Source of the DNA: Tridacna crocea
Lineage: Eukaryota > Mollusca > Bivalvia > Cardiida > Cardiidae
NCBI GenBank assembly: GCA_943736015.1
Contig: OX031066.1
Span: 9,490,245 to 9,554,244 of the forward strand
Direction: 5' to 3'
Length of the DNA stretch: 64,000 nt
The notes under the pieces: generated by a model
The model's database searches: none
Seen by the model: the letters and a program-made list of their open reading frames with translations, nothing else
What the model was told of the DNA's origin: nothing
Made by a program: the position numbers and the translations under genes
Part shown: one piece after another, positions 10,798 to 21,824 of the stretch
Numbering within the stretch: the stretch's first letter is position 1
How the letters are laid out: every line of letters begins with the position of its first letter

Positions 10798-11262
10798 TTC
10801 ATGCTTTCCGGTAGGATATCGAGAAAAAGCAGTGAAAATATTTTTCGATCTTACCCTGGTACAACCAGTGAAAATACCGATTTTCACGTTCTTGCTGCCC
10901 TTGTTAACTGCGCATGCCTAACAACCAGATGGGAAATATGACGTCATATACGTACGTTACATTTCTCGCGCTTGACGTAATATTGTAATGCATTGCTGTG
11001 CGGGAGGGGTTCGCCACGGGAAATAACGGAAAAGAACTGTACTGGATTTTGATAAAGCTCCTCCCAGAAAGGCTTTAAAGCATATTATAAATAGAATATT
11101 TGTTATTTTCGGTGAAAGATCGAAATCTATTTCATCGAGTGAACACCATCGGTAATATTTTCACGAGTGGCGTGCAGCCACTCGTGAAAATATTACCGAT
11201 GGTGTTCACTCGATGAAATAAATTTCGATCTTTCACCGAAAACAACAAATATCCTCTATATT
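10798..11262 (-). mobile_element. HpD copy 1, full length
   Basis: The body from TTTCCGGTAGGATATCGAG to CTCCTCCCAGAAAGG leads into a long hairpin (11092-11257). Its arms contain TTTCACGAGTGGC / GCCACTCGTGAAA and TTTCGGTGAAAG / CTTTCACCGAAA. Copies at 40653 and 49972 are inverted relative to this one. No coding frame. Confidence 0.85.
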
Positions 11263-11484
11263 GTCATTGTTATCTTATATTAGTATGAATACCGGAGCAG
11301 TGCAAAGGCTGGATTTATTTTCCATCGAACCACATTTGCCAAAACTATTTTCTGTTTAATTGCCGGCATGATTGGAACGCTGGTACAAGCAGATTTCAAA
11401 ATAAATGGCATCTGGTTATATTGGAATCTTTAAACTGCAATAATTGAGAAGAATTCGGGCCCCACCGACGCCATGTAATAATAA

Positions 11485-11560
11485 GTCGGTTTCCTTCAAA
11501 AACCTCGTAACTACAGCTTTTAACAAGCTGTAATTACAAGGTTTTCGAAGTAAACCGAGG
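11485..11560. mobile_element. HpC hairpin
   Basis: GTCGGTTTCCTTCAAAAACC pairs with GGTTTTCGAAGTAAACCGA, with a few arm mismatches. Confidence 0.85.
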
Positions 11561-11599
11561 ATATTCGTTAATACTTTCGCCGCAAGAAGGGAAAGAAGG

Positions 11600-11690
11600 G
11601 TTTTCTTTTGTAAACGGTATAGATCAAGATCGGACTGCATAGAATGTGCAGTTTGATCTTCATCTATGCCATTCGCTTTTGTAGTCAAGG
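11600..11690. mobile_element. HpA core hairpin
   Basis: GTATAGATCAAGATCGGACTGC pairs with GCAGTTTGATCTTCATCTATGCC. The terminal TTAA ends cannot be placed. It lies 20 bp from the next HpB copy. Confidence 0.6.
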
Positions 11691-11709
11691 CTGTAAGATG
11701 TAAAACTGT

Positions 11710-11943
11710 TTAACTCTTTCCCAAATGACATTATTTAAGACTAGTCCAAATTGAAAGCTTTTGCTGACTACAAAATTATTGCGAATCAAAAATTGAAATT
11801 TGTATTTGAAAAGGGTAGGAAACATAGTGGGAAAAGGAGAAAATGCTGGTTACCAGCATTTTCTCCTTTTCCCACGATCGATGTTTTCAATAGGCGTCTT
11901 TCTCAGAGTCGTGAAAACCCGGGGTTGTTTGATAACGGGTTAA
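11710..11943 (-). mobile_element. HpB copy, TTAA to TTAA
   Basis: Opens TTAACTCTTTCCC and closes GATAACGGGTTAA. The right arm has a 4-bp extra GATC inside CCCACGATCGATGTTTTC. Confidence 0.88.
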
Positions 11944-12277
11944 GACGAATAGGACTGTATTTTCAGCCGTCAAAATTGTTCGAGTTTATAAATTTGGCGC
12001 TGGAAAAAGTTATTTTTAGAAGTTTTCTTTTTAAACAAGATGGACTTTTATACTTTCATAGTGGCGACATGAGACTGCGTTGATTGCATGAATTAGAAAG
12101 ATTCGCACTATTGGACTTCTTTTTCAACCGACTGCGTTCTTAAAAAGTCTTTTCAGCAACATCGTTGAATAATGATCAAAAGAAATTACGATACTTTCAC
12201 TGCTTGCACAACAATGTCTGACAATTAGCTTAAATACAAACGAATATAAAATATCTCGATATGAAATCGTAACATTT
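11944..12277. other. Unassigned spacer
   Basis: Nothing recognised. Confidence 0.4.
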
Positions 12278-12574
12278 CGTCAATTTACTTCAAAAACTTT
12301 GTAACTACGGCTCGAAACAAGTTGTAGTTACGAGGTTTTGAAGGAAAACTGCGACTTGTTTTCTATGTCCTTTTCTCAGCAACTCAAAGTATAAATATGT
12401 CATCTAGAGATCGTCAGTTTACTTAAAAAACCTCGTAACTACAGCTTGAAACAAGCTGTAGTTAGGTGGTTTTTGAAGTTAAACTACGACTTGTTTTCTA
12501 TATCGTTTTCTTACACGCTTAACACGAAATCTGTTAAGCAACTCAAAGTATAAATAGGTCACCTAGAGATCATT
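12278..12574 (+). repeat. Tandem duplication carrying two HpC hairpins
   Basis: HpC hairpins at 12278-12352 and 12411-12489 are each followed by the same flank: CGACTTGTTTTCTAT, then AACTCAAAGTATAAATA and CTAGAGATC. The hairpin plus flank was therefore duplicated as a unit. The second copy has about 25 extra bases near 12512. Confidence 0.8.
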
Positions 12575-12994
12575 CTTAGATGCATCATGTGTTGAAAGCT
12601 TCGTCTGTAAAAATGTGAAGACAAAATACTATGTGTGAAACTGAAGAAGAGAAATGTCCCTTCCAAACTACGTTAACTTCAGCCAAATTAAGTTAGAAAA
12701 GATTTGTGATTTCTCATTAAAGTTCGGGTGACACGAGGGACCTTCCCTGTGGAATACAAGCTTACAGTGATGCAGAGTTGCATCGTGAGGGGTAAAAAAT
12801 CTTTATTTCCAATTTCCTCATTTCCAATTCATTTTCATTTGTCTCCGAGAAAACAAATCGTGATAAAATTTGTTTTCGACTGAAAAAAAAAATGCCTGCT
12901 TTGCTACAAAATACGAGTAAACAAAGTGAACAATTTCGTGGTCTGAGAGAAGCAAATGTAGGAATTATTTTGTACATAAAATCTGAAATCACGT
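12575..12994. other. Spacer, possible old dispersed repeat
   Basis: GATTTGTGATTTCTCATTAAAG near 12700 resembles GATTTGCGATTTCTAAATAAAG near 16582, and both are followed by GGTGACA. The extent is unclear. Confidence 0.35.
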
Positions 12995-14131
12995 AGCAGA
13001 CTGCATGATTCAAGCTAAGAATTCAAAGAACACATGACAGAGGGCATGGTTCAAGCTAAGGTTTCAAAGAACACATGACAGACTGCATGGTTCAAGCTAA
13101 GGTTTCAAAGAACACATGACAGAGGGCATGGTTCAAGCTAAGGTTTCAAAGAACACATGACAGAGGGCATGGTTCAAGCTAAGGTTTCAAAGAACACGTG
13201 ATAGACTGCATGGTTAAAGCTAAGAATTCGAAGAACACGTGACAGACGGCAATGGTTCAAGCTAAGAATTCGAAGAAAACGTGACAGACGGCATGTTTCA
13301 AGCTAAGAATTCGAAGAACACGTGACAGGCGGCATAGTTCAAGCTAAGAATTCGAAGAACACTTGACAGGCGGCATGGTTCAAGCTAAGAATTCGAAGAA
13401 CACTTCACAGGAGTCATGGTTCAAGCTAAGAATTCGAAGAACACGTGACAGACGGCATGGTTCAAGCTAAGAATTCAAATATCACTTGACAGGAGTCATG
13501 ATTCAAGCTAAGAATTCAAAGAACACGTGACAGACGGCATGGTTCAAGCTAGGAAATCAAAGAACACTTGACAAGAGTCATGGTTCAAGCTAAGAATTCA
13601 AAGAACACGTGACAGACGGCATGGTGCACGCTTAGAATTCAAAGAACACTTGACAGACGGCATGGTGCACGCTTAGAATTCAAAGAACACGTGACAGACG
13701 GCATGGTGCAAGCTAAGAATCCAAAGAACACTTGACAGACGGCATGGTGCAAGCTTAGAATCCAAAGAACACTTGACAGACGGCATGGTGCAAGCTTAGA
13801 ATTCAAAGAACACGTGACCGACCACTCGGTTCAAGCTAAGAATTCAAAGAACACGTGACAGACGGCATGGTTCAAGTTAAGAATTCAAAGAACACGTGAC
13901 AGACGGCATGGTTAAAGTTAAGAATTCAAAGAACACGTGACAGACGGCATGGTGCAAGCTTAGAATCCAAAGAACATTTGACAGATGGCATGGTGCAAGC
14001 TTAAAATTCAAAGAACACGTGACCGACGGCTCGGTTCAAGCTAAGCATTCAAAGAACACGTGACAGACGGCATGGTTCAAGTTAAGAATTCAAAGAACAC
14101 GTGACAGACGCCATGCTTCAAGCTAAGAAAT
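12995..14131 (+). repeat. 41-bp satellite array, about 27 units
   Basis: The unit reads roughly GACAGACGGCATGGTTCAAG then CTAAGAATTCAAAGAACACGT; spacing is exactly 41 bp, for example GAC at 13447 and 13488. Neighbouring units share variants: AGGGCATGG with AAGGTTTCAAAG at the left, GAATTCGAAG near 13220-13440, and GGTGCAAGCTTAG near 13620-13980. The variant GTGACCGAC at 13814 recurs at 14019, 205 bp away (5 x 41), so part of the array has a five-unit higher-order period. Most units contain GAATTC and CACGTG. Confidence 0.95.
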
Positions 14132-14172
14132 CAGGCTAACATAAGTCCATCTTTTGCTTTTGCTGCACGTTT

Positions 14173-14246
14173 TGTCTTCGCGAGCCAAGGTTATGATCAC
14201 TACATGGATAGCGTAGTGAATAGTTGGCCTTGGCTTGCAAAGATTT
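14173..14246 (+). mobile_element. HpG internal-deletion derivative, 74 bp
   Basis: Both ends of the 400-bp HpG element are present, TCTTCGCGAGCCAAGG and CCTTGGCTTGCAAAGAT, with only about 35 bp between them instead of about 360. The kept left part still reads GATCACTACATGGAT. Confidence 0.8.
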
Positions 14247-14544
14247 CCTCCCTCCCTCCCGCTCCCCGCCCCGCGCAAGAAAAACGTCGATCTTTTCTTC
14301 TTCTCGAAGGTGAAAGGTTTAATTAGTCTACTATTACTATAAGTTTTATTACCCAGTGTTACTGTATTACAAACCTTTTGTTTCGACTGATTTAGAATGA
14401 GCTTGTTTAGTTACTTGCCTTTACCACCCCAGTTGGTGTTTTTACATTACATCGATACCTCTGATGGTTCCACGAGATGGGGTTACGATATTAGTTGTAT
14501 GATCCGATTTTTACCTACAAGAACGGTCAGTAAAAATAAGTCAG

Positions 14545-14632
14545 GTTCGTTTCCGGACAGTATAGATCTAGGATCAGACTGCACGTGTTGTTCAGTCTGA
14601 TCTTAGATCTGTGCTGTCCGTTGCTCATAGGA
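14545..14632. mobile_element. HpA core hairpin
   Basis: CGGACAGTATAGATCTAGGATC pairs with GATCTTAGATCTGTGCTGTCCG. The tip is GCACGTGTTGTTCAG. Termini not found. Confidence 0.7.
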
Positions 14633-15254
14633 TAGTTTTGGAACAGTGACCATAACAATGCATTTCTTTCAATCTGTAGCCATCAAGTTGATTTGGAGTA
14701 TGCAGTGACCTTTACTTAACTTAGATATTTTATGCTATCCTACGATATAGAGTCGCAGTAAAAGATAGATGGACTTTTTTGGGAGGAGCGGGAAGGCGGG
14801 CGGGAAACCGATAGGTGGTCGGGGTGAAAGTGGGGTGAGGTCAAACACAATGCACAACATCAACAAGGTGAAGCACATTTTCGGATACATTTTGATGAAA
14901 TGATGCTTTTTCTCAGCTACATCAAAGAGGGGGCCAATAAATGTGTGAGCACACATGTATATGCTTTGACAGTGCTTAAACTAACTAAATTAAATACTTC
15001 TCTTGGCCATTGAATACCTGTCTGAAACATTCATTACCGTTCAGTTATTTAAAAAAACAGTTTAATTTACGTTATACAAAAAAATCTGTTTTTTTTTAAC
15101 ATACGAGGGGCAAATATTATACGTAAGAAATATATTATTTCAAACGATATTAAAAAAAATATTCCAGATAAAAAGAAATGGCCCATCTCAAGAAGCTACT
15201 CCTTTATAACATTAACTTTTTACCAAAATGTTTCAAAAGCTGTCTCATGCTCCG
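14633..15254. other. Unassigned stretch
   Basis: A G-rich segment lies near 14780-14840 and T/A runs near 15050-15160. No family member is recognised. Confidence 0.4.
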
Positions 15255-15339
15255 ATATCGTCGGTTTACTTCAAAAACCTCGTAACTACAGCTTGAAACG
15301 AGCTGTAGTTACGTGGTGTTTGAAGTAAACCGACGATAT
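15255..15339. mobile_element. HpC hairpin, complete
   Basis: TATCGTCGGTTTACTTC and GAAGTAAACCGACGATA bound it. One of the cleanest copies. Confidence 0.9.
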
Positions 15340-15464
15340 TTGTGTGATGAAGTGTTACCTATCAACCAAGCGACTGATTATAAAGATTTTTTATGCCAGA
15401 GAATCAACAGTTTATCGTGGATAAATTCAATACAACCGCATCACTAACTGTGGCGGAGTGATTT

Positions 15465-15640
15465 CTTTCCTCCCTCTAATGAATATTGTCAAGATTCAAT
15501 TTCTCTGCGATCGTATTTTTGTATAAGATTCTATTACGGCATCTCGTGTACCCATAATGAGTAGATTTATATGCAAAATGCCGAGAATTGTCCGTAATCA
15601 GACCATTGTCGGGGACAAAAACTTTCCAAATGATGATTAA
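15465..15640 (+). repeat. Diverged dispersed repeat Q, copy 1
   Basis: ATTCTATTACGGCATCTCG, then AATGAGTAGATTTATATG, then TCCGTAATCAGACCATTGTC. The same order of blocks recurs at 21390-21520. The TTACGG and CCGTAA ends are inverted, which may mark a TIR. Confidence 0.6.
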
Positions 15641-15871
15641 TACCAACGCTCGGTCAGACTGATTGGGTGACGTATTCTAAATCTTATCATGTGAAGTCAA
15701 ACGATGGATGCTTCTTCTGTTACAACTGCAGTTCTTTGCTCGTCATCATCATCACCAACTACAATAACAACAACAACATTAGGCTAATATTGAAGTCTTT
15801 GAGGTCTTTTTCAATTATTAACTACATCCTTTGATGATCGATGGCAAACAACTTTGTAAAACATCTTTTTA

Positions 15872-16083
15872 TTAAACCCTTATCCTGCTAGATAACTAAA
15901 AAGAAATACTGTTTTTCGACAACAAAACCTCAAATATTATTATTTCAAAGGTCTATTTTGAAAAATAATATTTCCTTATCGGACAGTGTAGATTAAGATC
16001 AGACTGCACGTTCTGTGCAGTCTGATCTTGATCTACACTGTCCGCAAAAGGTCAGAGATTCACGCTTATCATCCTAGGGGTAA
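15872..16083 (-). mobile_element. HpA, full length
   Basis: Opens TTAAACCCTTATCCTGCT and closes ATCCTAGGGGTAA. The hairpin at 15980-16045 is perfect for about 30 bp per arm. It abuts the HpB copy that follows. Confidence 0.88.
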
Positions 16084-16270
16084 ATTTCCAAATATCAGAC
16101 TTTTCCAAATAGAAAACATTTTCAATCGACTAGCTAAACTAGACTTAGATATGGATTTTGTCTGTCAAAGGTAAGAAAACAGTGTGAGAAAAGGAGAAAA
16201 TGCAGGCTACTAGCAATTACTCCTTTTCCCACAAAGATTTAAAAGATTTTCACTGTCACGTTTCTAAAAA
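16084..16270 (-). mobile_element. HpB, decayed ends
   Basis: AGACTTTTCCAAATAGAAAAC and the hairpin AAAAGGAGAAAATGCAGG / CAATTACTCCTTTTCCCAC are visible. TTAA is lost on both sides. A second faint copy lies around 16360-16440 (GTTTGTCGCAATGTTTTG). Confidence 0.65.
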
Positions 16271-16768
16271 CTAGAGACTATCTGCTGAAATGGGCCAAGT
16301 GTGATAGCAGATAATTCAAGCAAACTTGACACTGATAAATGAATGAATACGTACGTTGTGACTAAAAGGAAAAACTGCTCGTCATGGGAAATTCTTCGTT
16401 TGTCGCAATGTTTTGAAATATGTCTGCCACAAGACCTTAAAATCGTTGATGCAATAAAAGCCTTGGATCAAACGCGTTTCCTGTCAACGTGAACGGATGA
16501 AAAAAAACAGGCAAGGTGCGAAACAGTGGGAGAGAAATAGCACTCGTTAAGTGCATTAACTCTCGTTAACATTGTTAGGGAAGATTTGCGATTTCTAAAT
16601 AAAGATGAAGGTGACAGAAATGGAACTCTACAGGGAGTATCGTCTAAAAAATGAATGTGTTTTTGGTGGCGTCATACTTTCTATCACTTCTCAACAGAAA
16701 CTTTTACTTCCAAAGCGATAAACATTGCCAAAAACGCGTTTCGAGACCTGTGTCTCTGTCTGTCCGTC

Positions 16769-16769
<1 letters not shown>
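16271..16769. other. Mostly unassigned
   Basis: Contains the faint HpB relic near 16360-16440 and the possible dispersed repeat near 16575-16640. Confidence 0.35.
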
Positions 16770-16802
<33 letters not shown>

Positions 16803-17000
16803 CGTGCGTGCGTCCATCCGTCCGTCCGTCCGTCCTTACGAAACCGACATTGTGAGGTTAGGGGTAAGTGTACATTTGTCTCTATGGGGTTCATTCCGAC
16901 CATCTGGTAGGTATGGGGTTAGGGCTAGGCCTAGTGGGGTTAAAAAAAATGCTCTTGTCCGTCCGTCCGTCCGTCCATCCATCCATCCATTCATCCATCC

Positions 17001-17033
<33 letters not shown>

Positions 17034-17036
17034 TCA
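16770..17036 (+). repeat. Compound tetranucleotide microsatellite
   Basis: (TATC)n at 16770-16802 runs into (CGTC)n to 16836. After about 120 bp of unique DNA, (GTCC)n at 16957, (CATC)n at 16976 and (TTTC)n at 17002-17036 follow. The Ser- or Arg-rich reading frames here are products of the repeats. Confidence 0.93.
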
Positions 17037-17236
17037 GCTTGGTAGAAGGCCTAAGCATAAAAGACGATGAATCTTCTTTCTGCAAACTATTTTTGTTATC
17101 ACTCTTCAATGCTTATCTTAATATTGTCAATTTCTGCACATGTTACCAGCATTTATTCCTTTTCAAACGACTTTTCAAAAAGTCTTTTTCCTCAAGATGG
17201 TTTGCCATAAAGGGTCAATCAATCGTTGTAAGGAAT

Positions 17237-17300
17237 GTTGGCCGTGCCAGAATTCGAACCAACCACTCGTTGTAGCATTGGTTTACATCAGCCACTTTAC
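17237..17300 (-). repeat. tRNA-like fragment, probable SINE head
   Basis: On the minus strand TGGTTCGAATTCTGGCACGG resembles a tRNA T arm (B box GGTTCGAATTC). No complete cloverleaf can be drawn, so I do not call a tRNA gene. Confidence 0.35.
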
Positions 17301-18103
17301 AGAGCTCCGCGAAAAGACAAGGGATACAAGGTGTGCAGTAAAAAGTCAGAGAAAGGAGTTTCTTGCATCTCTTTAACACAATTAGCCTGACGACTTCACG
17401 GAATACTTGTAAATTGTTAATCCAATAACAAAACATTCAGGAAAGTGTTGAATGACTAATTAAAGATAGACTGGGATTGAAAAAGAAAAATACAAACTCC
17501 TTGCCCAAATCGCAGGAATACAATATTTATTCCGAGAACGAAAATAGTTTTAGATGTACACACACACAAAAAAAACATTTGGACCTTTGGAACAGAAAGG
17601 TGACAAAAATACTTTGCGTTTTTATTTGGTAGAGAGTAAAGGAACTCAAGAAACTTACATTCTATTGGATGCAGAAATTCCATTTCAATTTCGAATTTCT
17701 CTTTTAATATTCCAATACAAGCTTTTTGATTGGCTAAGACGCTCTAATTTGACAAAAAAAAATAGACTAATCTTACCACTTACATATGGAATAATAATCA
17801 AAATTCGCTGTTTGCGAACAAAATCTCGACCTGATGTCAACTGTAGACGACGTCACATTACAACATTGTTGGCAAACTATGGCTGATTTTCTATAGCGGT
17901 CAAATTAGAAGAAAACATGTCTATATGAGGTATTGTATGTGAAAAAAAGGCTCACTGGATCTGCAAAATAATGATTGATGTTAACCTGCATTTTGCTGTT
18001 TGTAAATATTCTGCATGGCAAATACCATTCTACCCCAGACTGTTAGACTAGAATTTAATGTTTTTTTCTTTATGGATCCATAACTATGTAAGGAGTGCTT
18101 TGT
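17301..18103. other. Unassigned stretch
   Basis: A 110-codon plus-strand frame at 17554-17886 has no domain I recognise. GCTTTTTGATTGGCTAAGA at 17720 is repeated in inverted form near 23800, suggesting an unplaced dispersed repeat. Confidence 0.35.
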
Positions 18104-18331
18104 ATAACCTATTACCGCTCAATCCCTCCTTTAAAGACCCCGAGAAAGAAGCCTTTAGAAAACATTGTGGGAAAAGGAGAAAATGCTGGTAACCAGCATT
18201 TTCTCCTTTTCCCACAATGTTTTCTACCCTTCACAGATGAAATTTCAAATTTTCAGTCATTTATATTTTGTCGTCTGCAAATGCTTTTGATTTTGACAAG
18301 CCTAAAATATTGTCGTTTGGTAATGGGTTAA
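18104..18331 (+). mobile_element. HpB copy, well preserved
   Basis: Opens ATAACCTATTACC (TTAA changed to ATAA) and closes GGTAATGGGTTAA. The hairpin at 18157-18231 is perfect for about 35 bp per arm. Confidence 0.9.
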
Positions 18332-19077
18332 GGTATCAGTGGGATGCATTAAAACCCGTTTTTTGCTAGTGTATGGCTCATATGTATAATGTATAACGTG
18401 AGATTTTCACTTCAAAAGTCTAACGCTTGCTAGTGATACTAGAAAGTGTAAGAGGCTATAATGACTCCTAACTCAACTAATACAGTACGTATTTATGTTG
18501 GTCCAGAGACTTGGGTATAAAGTCGTGTAATATTATTATGTATGTATGTCGATGATGAACCTTATGTGTTCAAGTCGTTTTTCTGGATAAAATCTGTTCT
18601 GTTCTGTTCTGTTTACTTACAAAGCAGGTTCTAGAGGCTCATAGATCACAACAAAGTCACAACAATTACAAACGGTCGGACAGAGTCACGCAAAAACACA
18701 TTTCTATAAACTTTTAATACATATATTTGCAAATCTACCTGGGTAAACAACGATCAGCACCCTCGTTGACTTTAAAAAAGGGGAGCAAAAAGGTGTTGCT
18801 ACGATGCCAAAGGCACAATGGGGTATTTATCATGAAAGAGATATTTACGAAGTGATTTTTGTATGTTCATGCCATTGTTGTCCCTGGTGGTTGCAAGATT
18901 GCACAGGCTACGACGGATAGAATTTGCATTTTATTCTCTGGAGACTATCAAAGACATTGTGGTTAACCCCAAAGCTTTATATTTTGACTATTTATCTGAC
19001 GATATTCAACAAAGATTCTAATTTTATCAGCATGTACTGTATCAAGCGAGACAACACTTACATGGGAGATAAAAGTT
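18332..19077. other. Unassigned stretch
   Basis: A short (GTTCT)n run lies at 18595-18612. Nothing else is recognised. Confidence 0.4.
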
Positions 19078-19200
19078 AAAGCATTGAGAACGCTGAAGTG
19101 GTATTTGTCAAGGAATCCATTGTTTTTTATTAAAAATTTGAAAGAAAAAGAGAAATATTATTTTAAAAATGGCTTGAAAGTCGACCTACTAATCACAAGA
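19078..19200 (+). repeat. Dispersed repeat with RTLKWYLSRN frame, copy 1
   Basis: GAGAACGCTGAAGTGGTATT at 19087 is repeated on the minus strand at 58220-58265 (GTCAAGGAA follows in both). Both copies are open in the same frame and encode RTLKWYLSRN followed by a Lys-rich stretch (NLKEKEKYYF here, NLKKKREKLFKY there). It may be a relic of a mobile-element protein. I cannot name the family. Confidence 0.55.
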
Positions 19201-19535
19201 ATACAATTTTTGTTTGAAGGGAGAGTAATCATGACAAAGTTAAGATTATCTGTGTATTGGTGGTCAAATCAATGTATCGTGATTATCAGTGTATTGGTAA
19301 TGAATTAGGAATGCTAGCATATTTTGCTGATCACAACAAGTTGGCAAACTAAACAGATAGAAAGGACAGTGAGATAGGAAATAATAAGGCAGAGATGGTT
19401 ATTTTGGGTAAATAATGATTTATCGCTGCATTCCTTATTTAAGAGTTCACCCTTAGATCCTCTGAAAACGGAGAGAACCAAAAACCTTCAACAACACCGC
19501 TGGCGTAACTTGAAAGGTAATAGAATAGCGGAAAG

Positions 19536-19612
19536 AAAAGATCCAGTGTCAGGCTACACGTTCTGTGCAGTCTGATCTTGGTGTACCATGTCCAGAACCT
19601 TGTATACGAGTA
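19536..19612. mobile_element. HpA core, decayed
   Basis: AGGCTACACGTTCTGTGCAG, then TCTGATCTTGGTGTACCATG. The left arm is degraded to GATCCAGTGTC. Confidence 0.6.
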
Positions 19613-19668
19613 TGGTTATAGGATCGTTCGAAGAAATACATACATACTTATGAAAATTGTATTGTACT

Positions 19669-19883
19669 TCAAACTTATCCTAATAAATATTGAAATTAAA
19701 TGATTTTTTTAAAGCCCGTAGCGAAATTTCGAATAATGTTTATACAATATTATTTTTTGAGAAAACTATCTTCCTATCGGACAGTGTAGATCAAAGATCA
19801 GACTGCACGTTTCGTGCAGTCTGATCTTGATCTACAATGTCCGCAATAGGTCAGTGACTCGCGCTTGGAGGCCTAAGGGTTAA
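19669..19883 (-). mobile_element. HpA, near full length
   Basis: Opens TCAAACTTATCCTAATAAA (TTAA lost) and closes GGCCTAAGGGTTAA. Hairpin at 19775-19848. Confidence 0.85.
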
Positions 19884-20019
19884 ACACGATATTTACTTCT
19901 GCCAGAAACACTAAAGTAGTCTGCTAAAGTTGCCAGCCAAACCGAATGATCATTACCGAGTTCTTCTCTTCCGTTTCTACGTTGTTCTCATTCCTCTATC
20001 CCCATCTCTTGACCAGACA

Positions 20020-20190
20020 GGAGAATTTTAGATTTGTCAGTTTTAAAAGAATTTGTGCATTACATTTTCAATATGTTGGAAATGTCTCTGTAAGGTTAAA
20101 AAAAATGTAAGTAAAAAAATAAAATACAGGTTAACAGCATTTTCTCCCTTTTCAACAACAATTTCAACAGTTCCTTTTTCAGGGTTTGGT
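20020..20190 (-). mobile_element. HpB, degenerate
   Basis: TTTTAGATTTGTCAGTTTTAA, the half hairpin GGTTAACAGCATTTTCTCCC and the end GGGTTTGGTAAAGGG are recognisable. The left hairpin arm is mostly lost. Confidence 0.6.
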
Positions 20191-20394
20191 AAAGGGATCA
20201 TTGCACTGAACACAGTTGTAGAAAAATTCTTAATCAAGGAAAAATTGACGTAACATACACTGGAATTTTAATAGACTTCTATTTTGCAAGTTCTGATCAA
20301 GTTGATCCCGATCTACACTGTTTGTGCAACGTAATTTAATCTGCATCTTTATAGTTTGGAAAAACGATTTCAACTGTATAAAGCGTTGTTAAGC

Positions 20395-20545
20395 TTAACC
20401 CTTTACCAGACAATCACTGGTTTTTGCTACCCTGAGATAGAAGCCTTTCGAAAAAAATGTGGGTAAAGAAACAAATACTGGTAACCAGTATTTTCTCCTT
20501 TTCCCACGATGTTTTCTTCCCTAGTGGGAACATATTTCTAACGTT
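20395..20545 (+). mobile_element. HpB, truncated after hairpin
   Basis: Opens TTAACCCTTTACCAGACAAT. The hairpin at 20444-20522 has a few mismatches. The right third is missing. Confidence 0.75.
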
Positions 20546-20844
20546 ATATTTTTGTTGGATATGTTGGATCGATCATGTGACAGATGCCAAGTTCTGGCAA
20601 GGGAGATAATTTTATATGCTATTGTCGGTTCAAAATCACTATTGAAACATATTTCACGTCATCATGAAAATAAAGCTCTACTGGAATTTCTGACTATACA
20701 CTTTTTTCAGTAAAATGATATTCAATTTCAAGGGGCTCTTTATACAATTAATTGTTGCGATTTTGTTATAAAATAAATTCTACATTTTCTAATCTTATTT
20801 TTCTCATTTTCTTTCTTCTTCACAAAAAGTTTGCCTTTCTAATT
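20546..20844. other. Unassigned spacer
   Basis: Nothing recognised. Confidence 0.4.
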
Positions 20845-21242
20845 CATCTTCGCAAGCCAAGGCTGGCGATTTACTATGCCACTCTACCCTTGGCGGATCG
20901 AGCTTGATTTTTACATTCCCCCGATACGCGTTTTCATCGGATGCAACCAGCTCTTACTGCAACGAATGAAATCGCTCGTAGCATTTCATCTTTGATAAAA
21001 ATAGAAGGTCTTTACCTTTCGAATAGAAGGTAAACATGGAAAACCACATGGATGTCTGCTTATCGCTTCATGTGTATTCGTGAGCGGTTTGTAAAACGAT
21101 ATTTCATTGGTTTTAGAAATATGATGTAAAGGGGGGTAATAACAAGCATCCAATAAAGCGCGCGTCGCAGGAATTTCGAAATCGGGCTCAATCAGCCAAG
21201 GTAAGATCCGCGTACTGATCGTAACCTTGGCTCGCGAAGATG
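20845..21242 (-). mobile_element. HpG full-length element
   Basis: 398 bp bounded by CATCTTCGCAAGCCAAGG and CCTTGGCTCGCGAAGATG, an 18-bp TIR with one mismatch. The interior matches 59429-59830 in inverted orientation throughout (for example GGTTTGTAAAACGATATTTC). No coding frame. The flanks show no clear 9-bp duplication, so it may be old. Confidence 0.88.
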
Positions 21243-21369
21243 TACATAGATTGGCGAGGGGAAATCTGAATAGTTCCCTTCAAGATGAGCAAATGAGATC
21301 TATTCAATCAATTAGCAGGTAATTATTTGCATATCTAACTTAGAACCGCTTTGACGAACCTGTTAGAAT

Positions 21370-21530
21370 TCAATAGCATCACCAGAGAATTTCGTTACAT
21401 GATTCCATTACGGCCTCTCAAATACAATAATGAACAGATTCATATGTTAAATGCGTGGAGCGTTCCGTAATCAGACAATTGTCATAGACAAAATGGGTCA
21501 AATGAAGATTGATGCGGCTTTGGGGTACGC
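21370..21530 (+). repeat. Diverged dispersed repeat Q, copy 2
   Basis: ATTCCATTACGGCCTCTC, then AATGAACAGATTCATATG, then TCCGTAATCAGACAATTGTC align with 15520-15610. Confidence 0.6.
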
Positions 21531-21824
21531 CGAATTGCAAACCTATCTTCCCCATAATTGCCTCTCGGAATTGATGTAAATGTAGCTTTCAGTACCACAA
21601 ATTTTGACCGATACCACTTTCTGTAGCCTGCGCCCCTTTTGTACTAGTATCAGTCAAGATCCGTACACCTATTTGTTTTAATCAGACACTGTTAGCCGTA
21701 ATAGCAATTGTGACAGTATGTGAGACCTATAAAAAACTAATTACAATACTGTTGATGGAGTGGCTTCGATTCCCATAGCTTCCCAGCTAAAACTACTAAC
21801 ACTAATAGTCTTTTGGATATGAAG

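Noticed and set aside
12995..14131. CRISPR-like array
   Set aside because: The 41-bp units are contiguous with no unique spacers, and the genome is eukaryotic.
16651..17275. Open frames of 135-139 codons rich in Ser, Ile, Arg and Pro
   Set aside because: They exist because tetranucleotide repeats lack stop codons in several frames.
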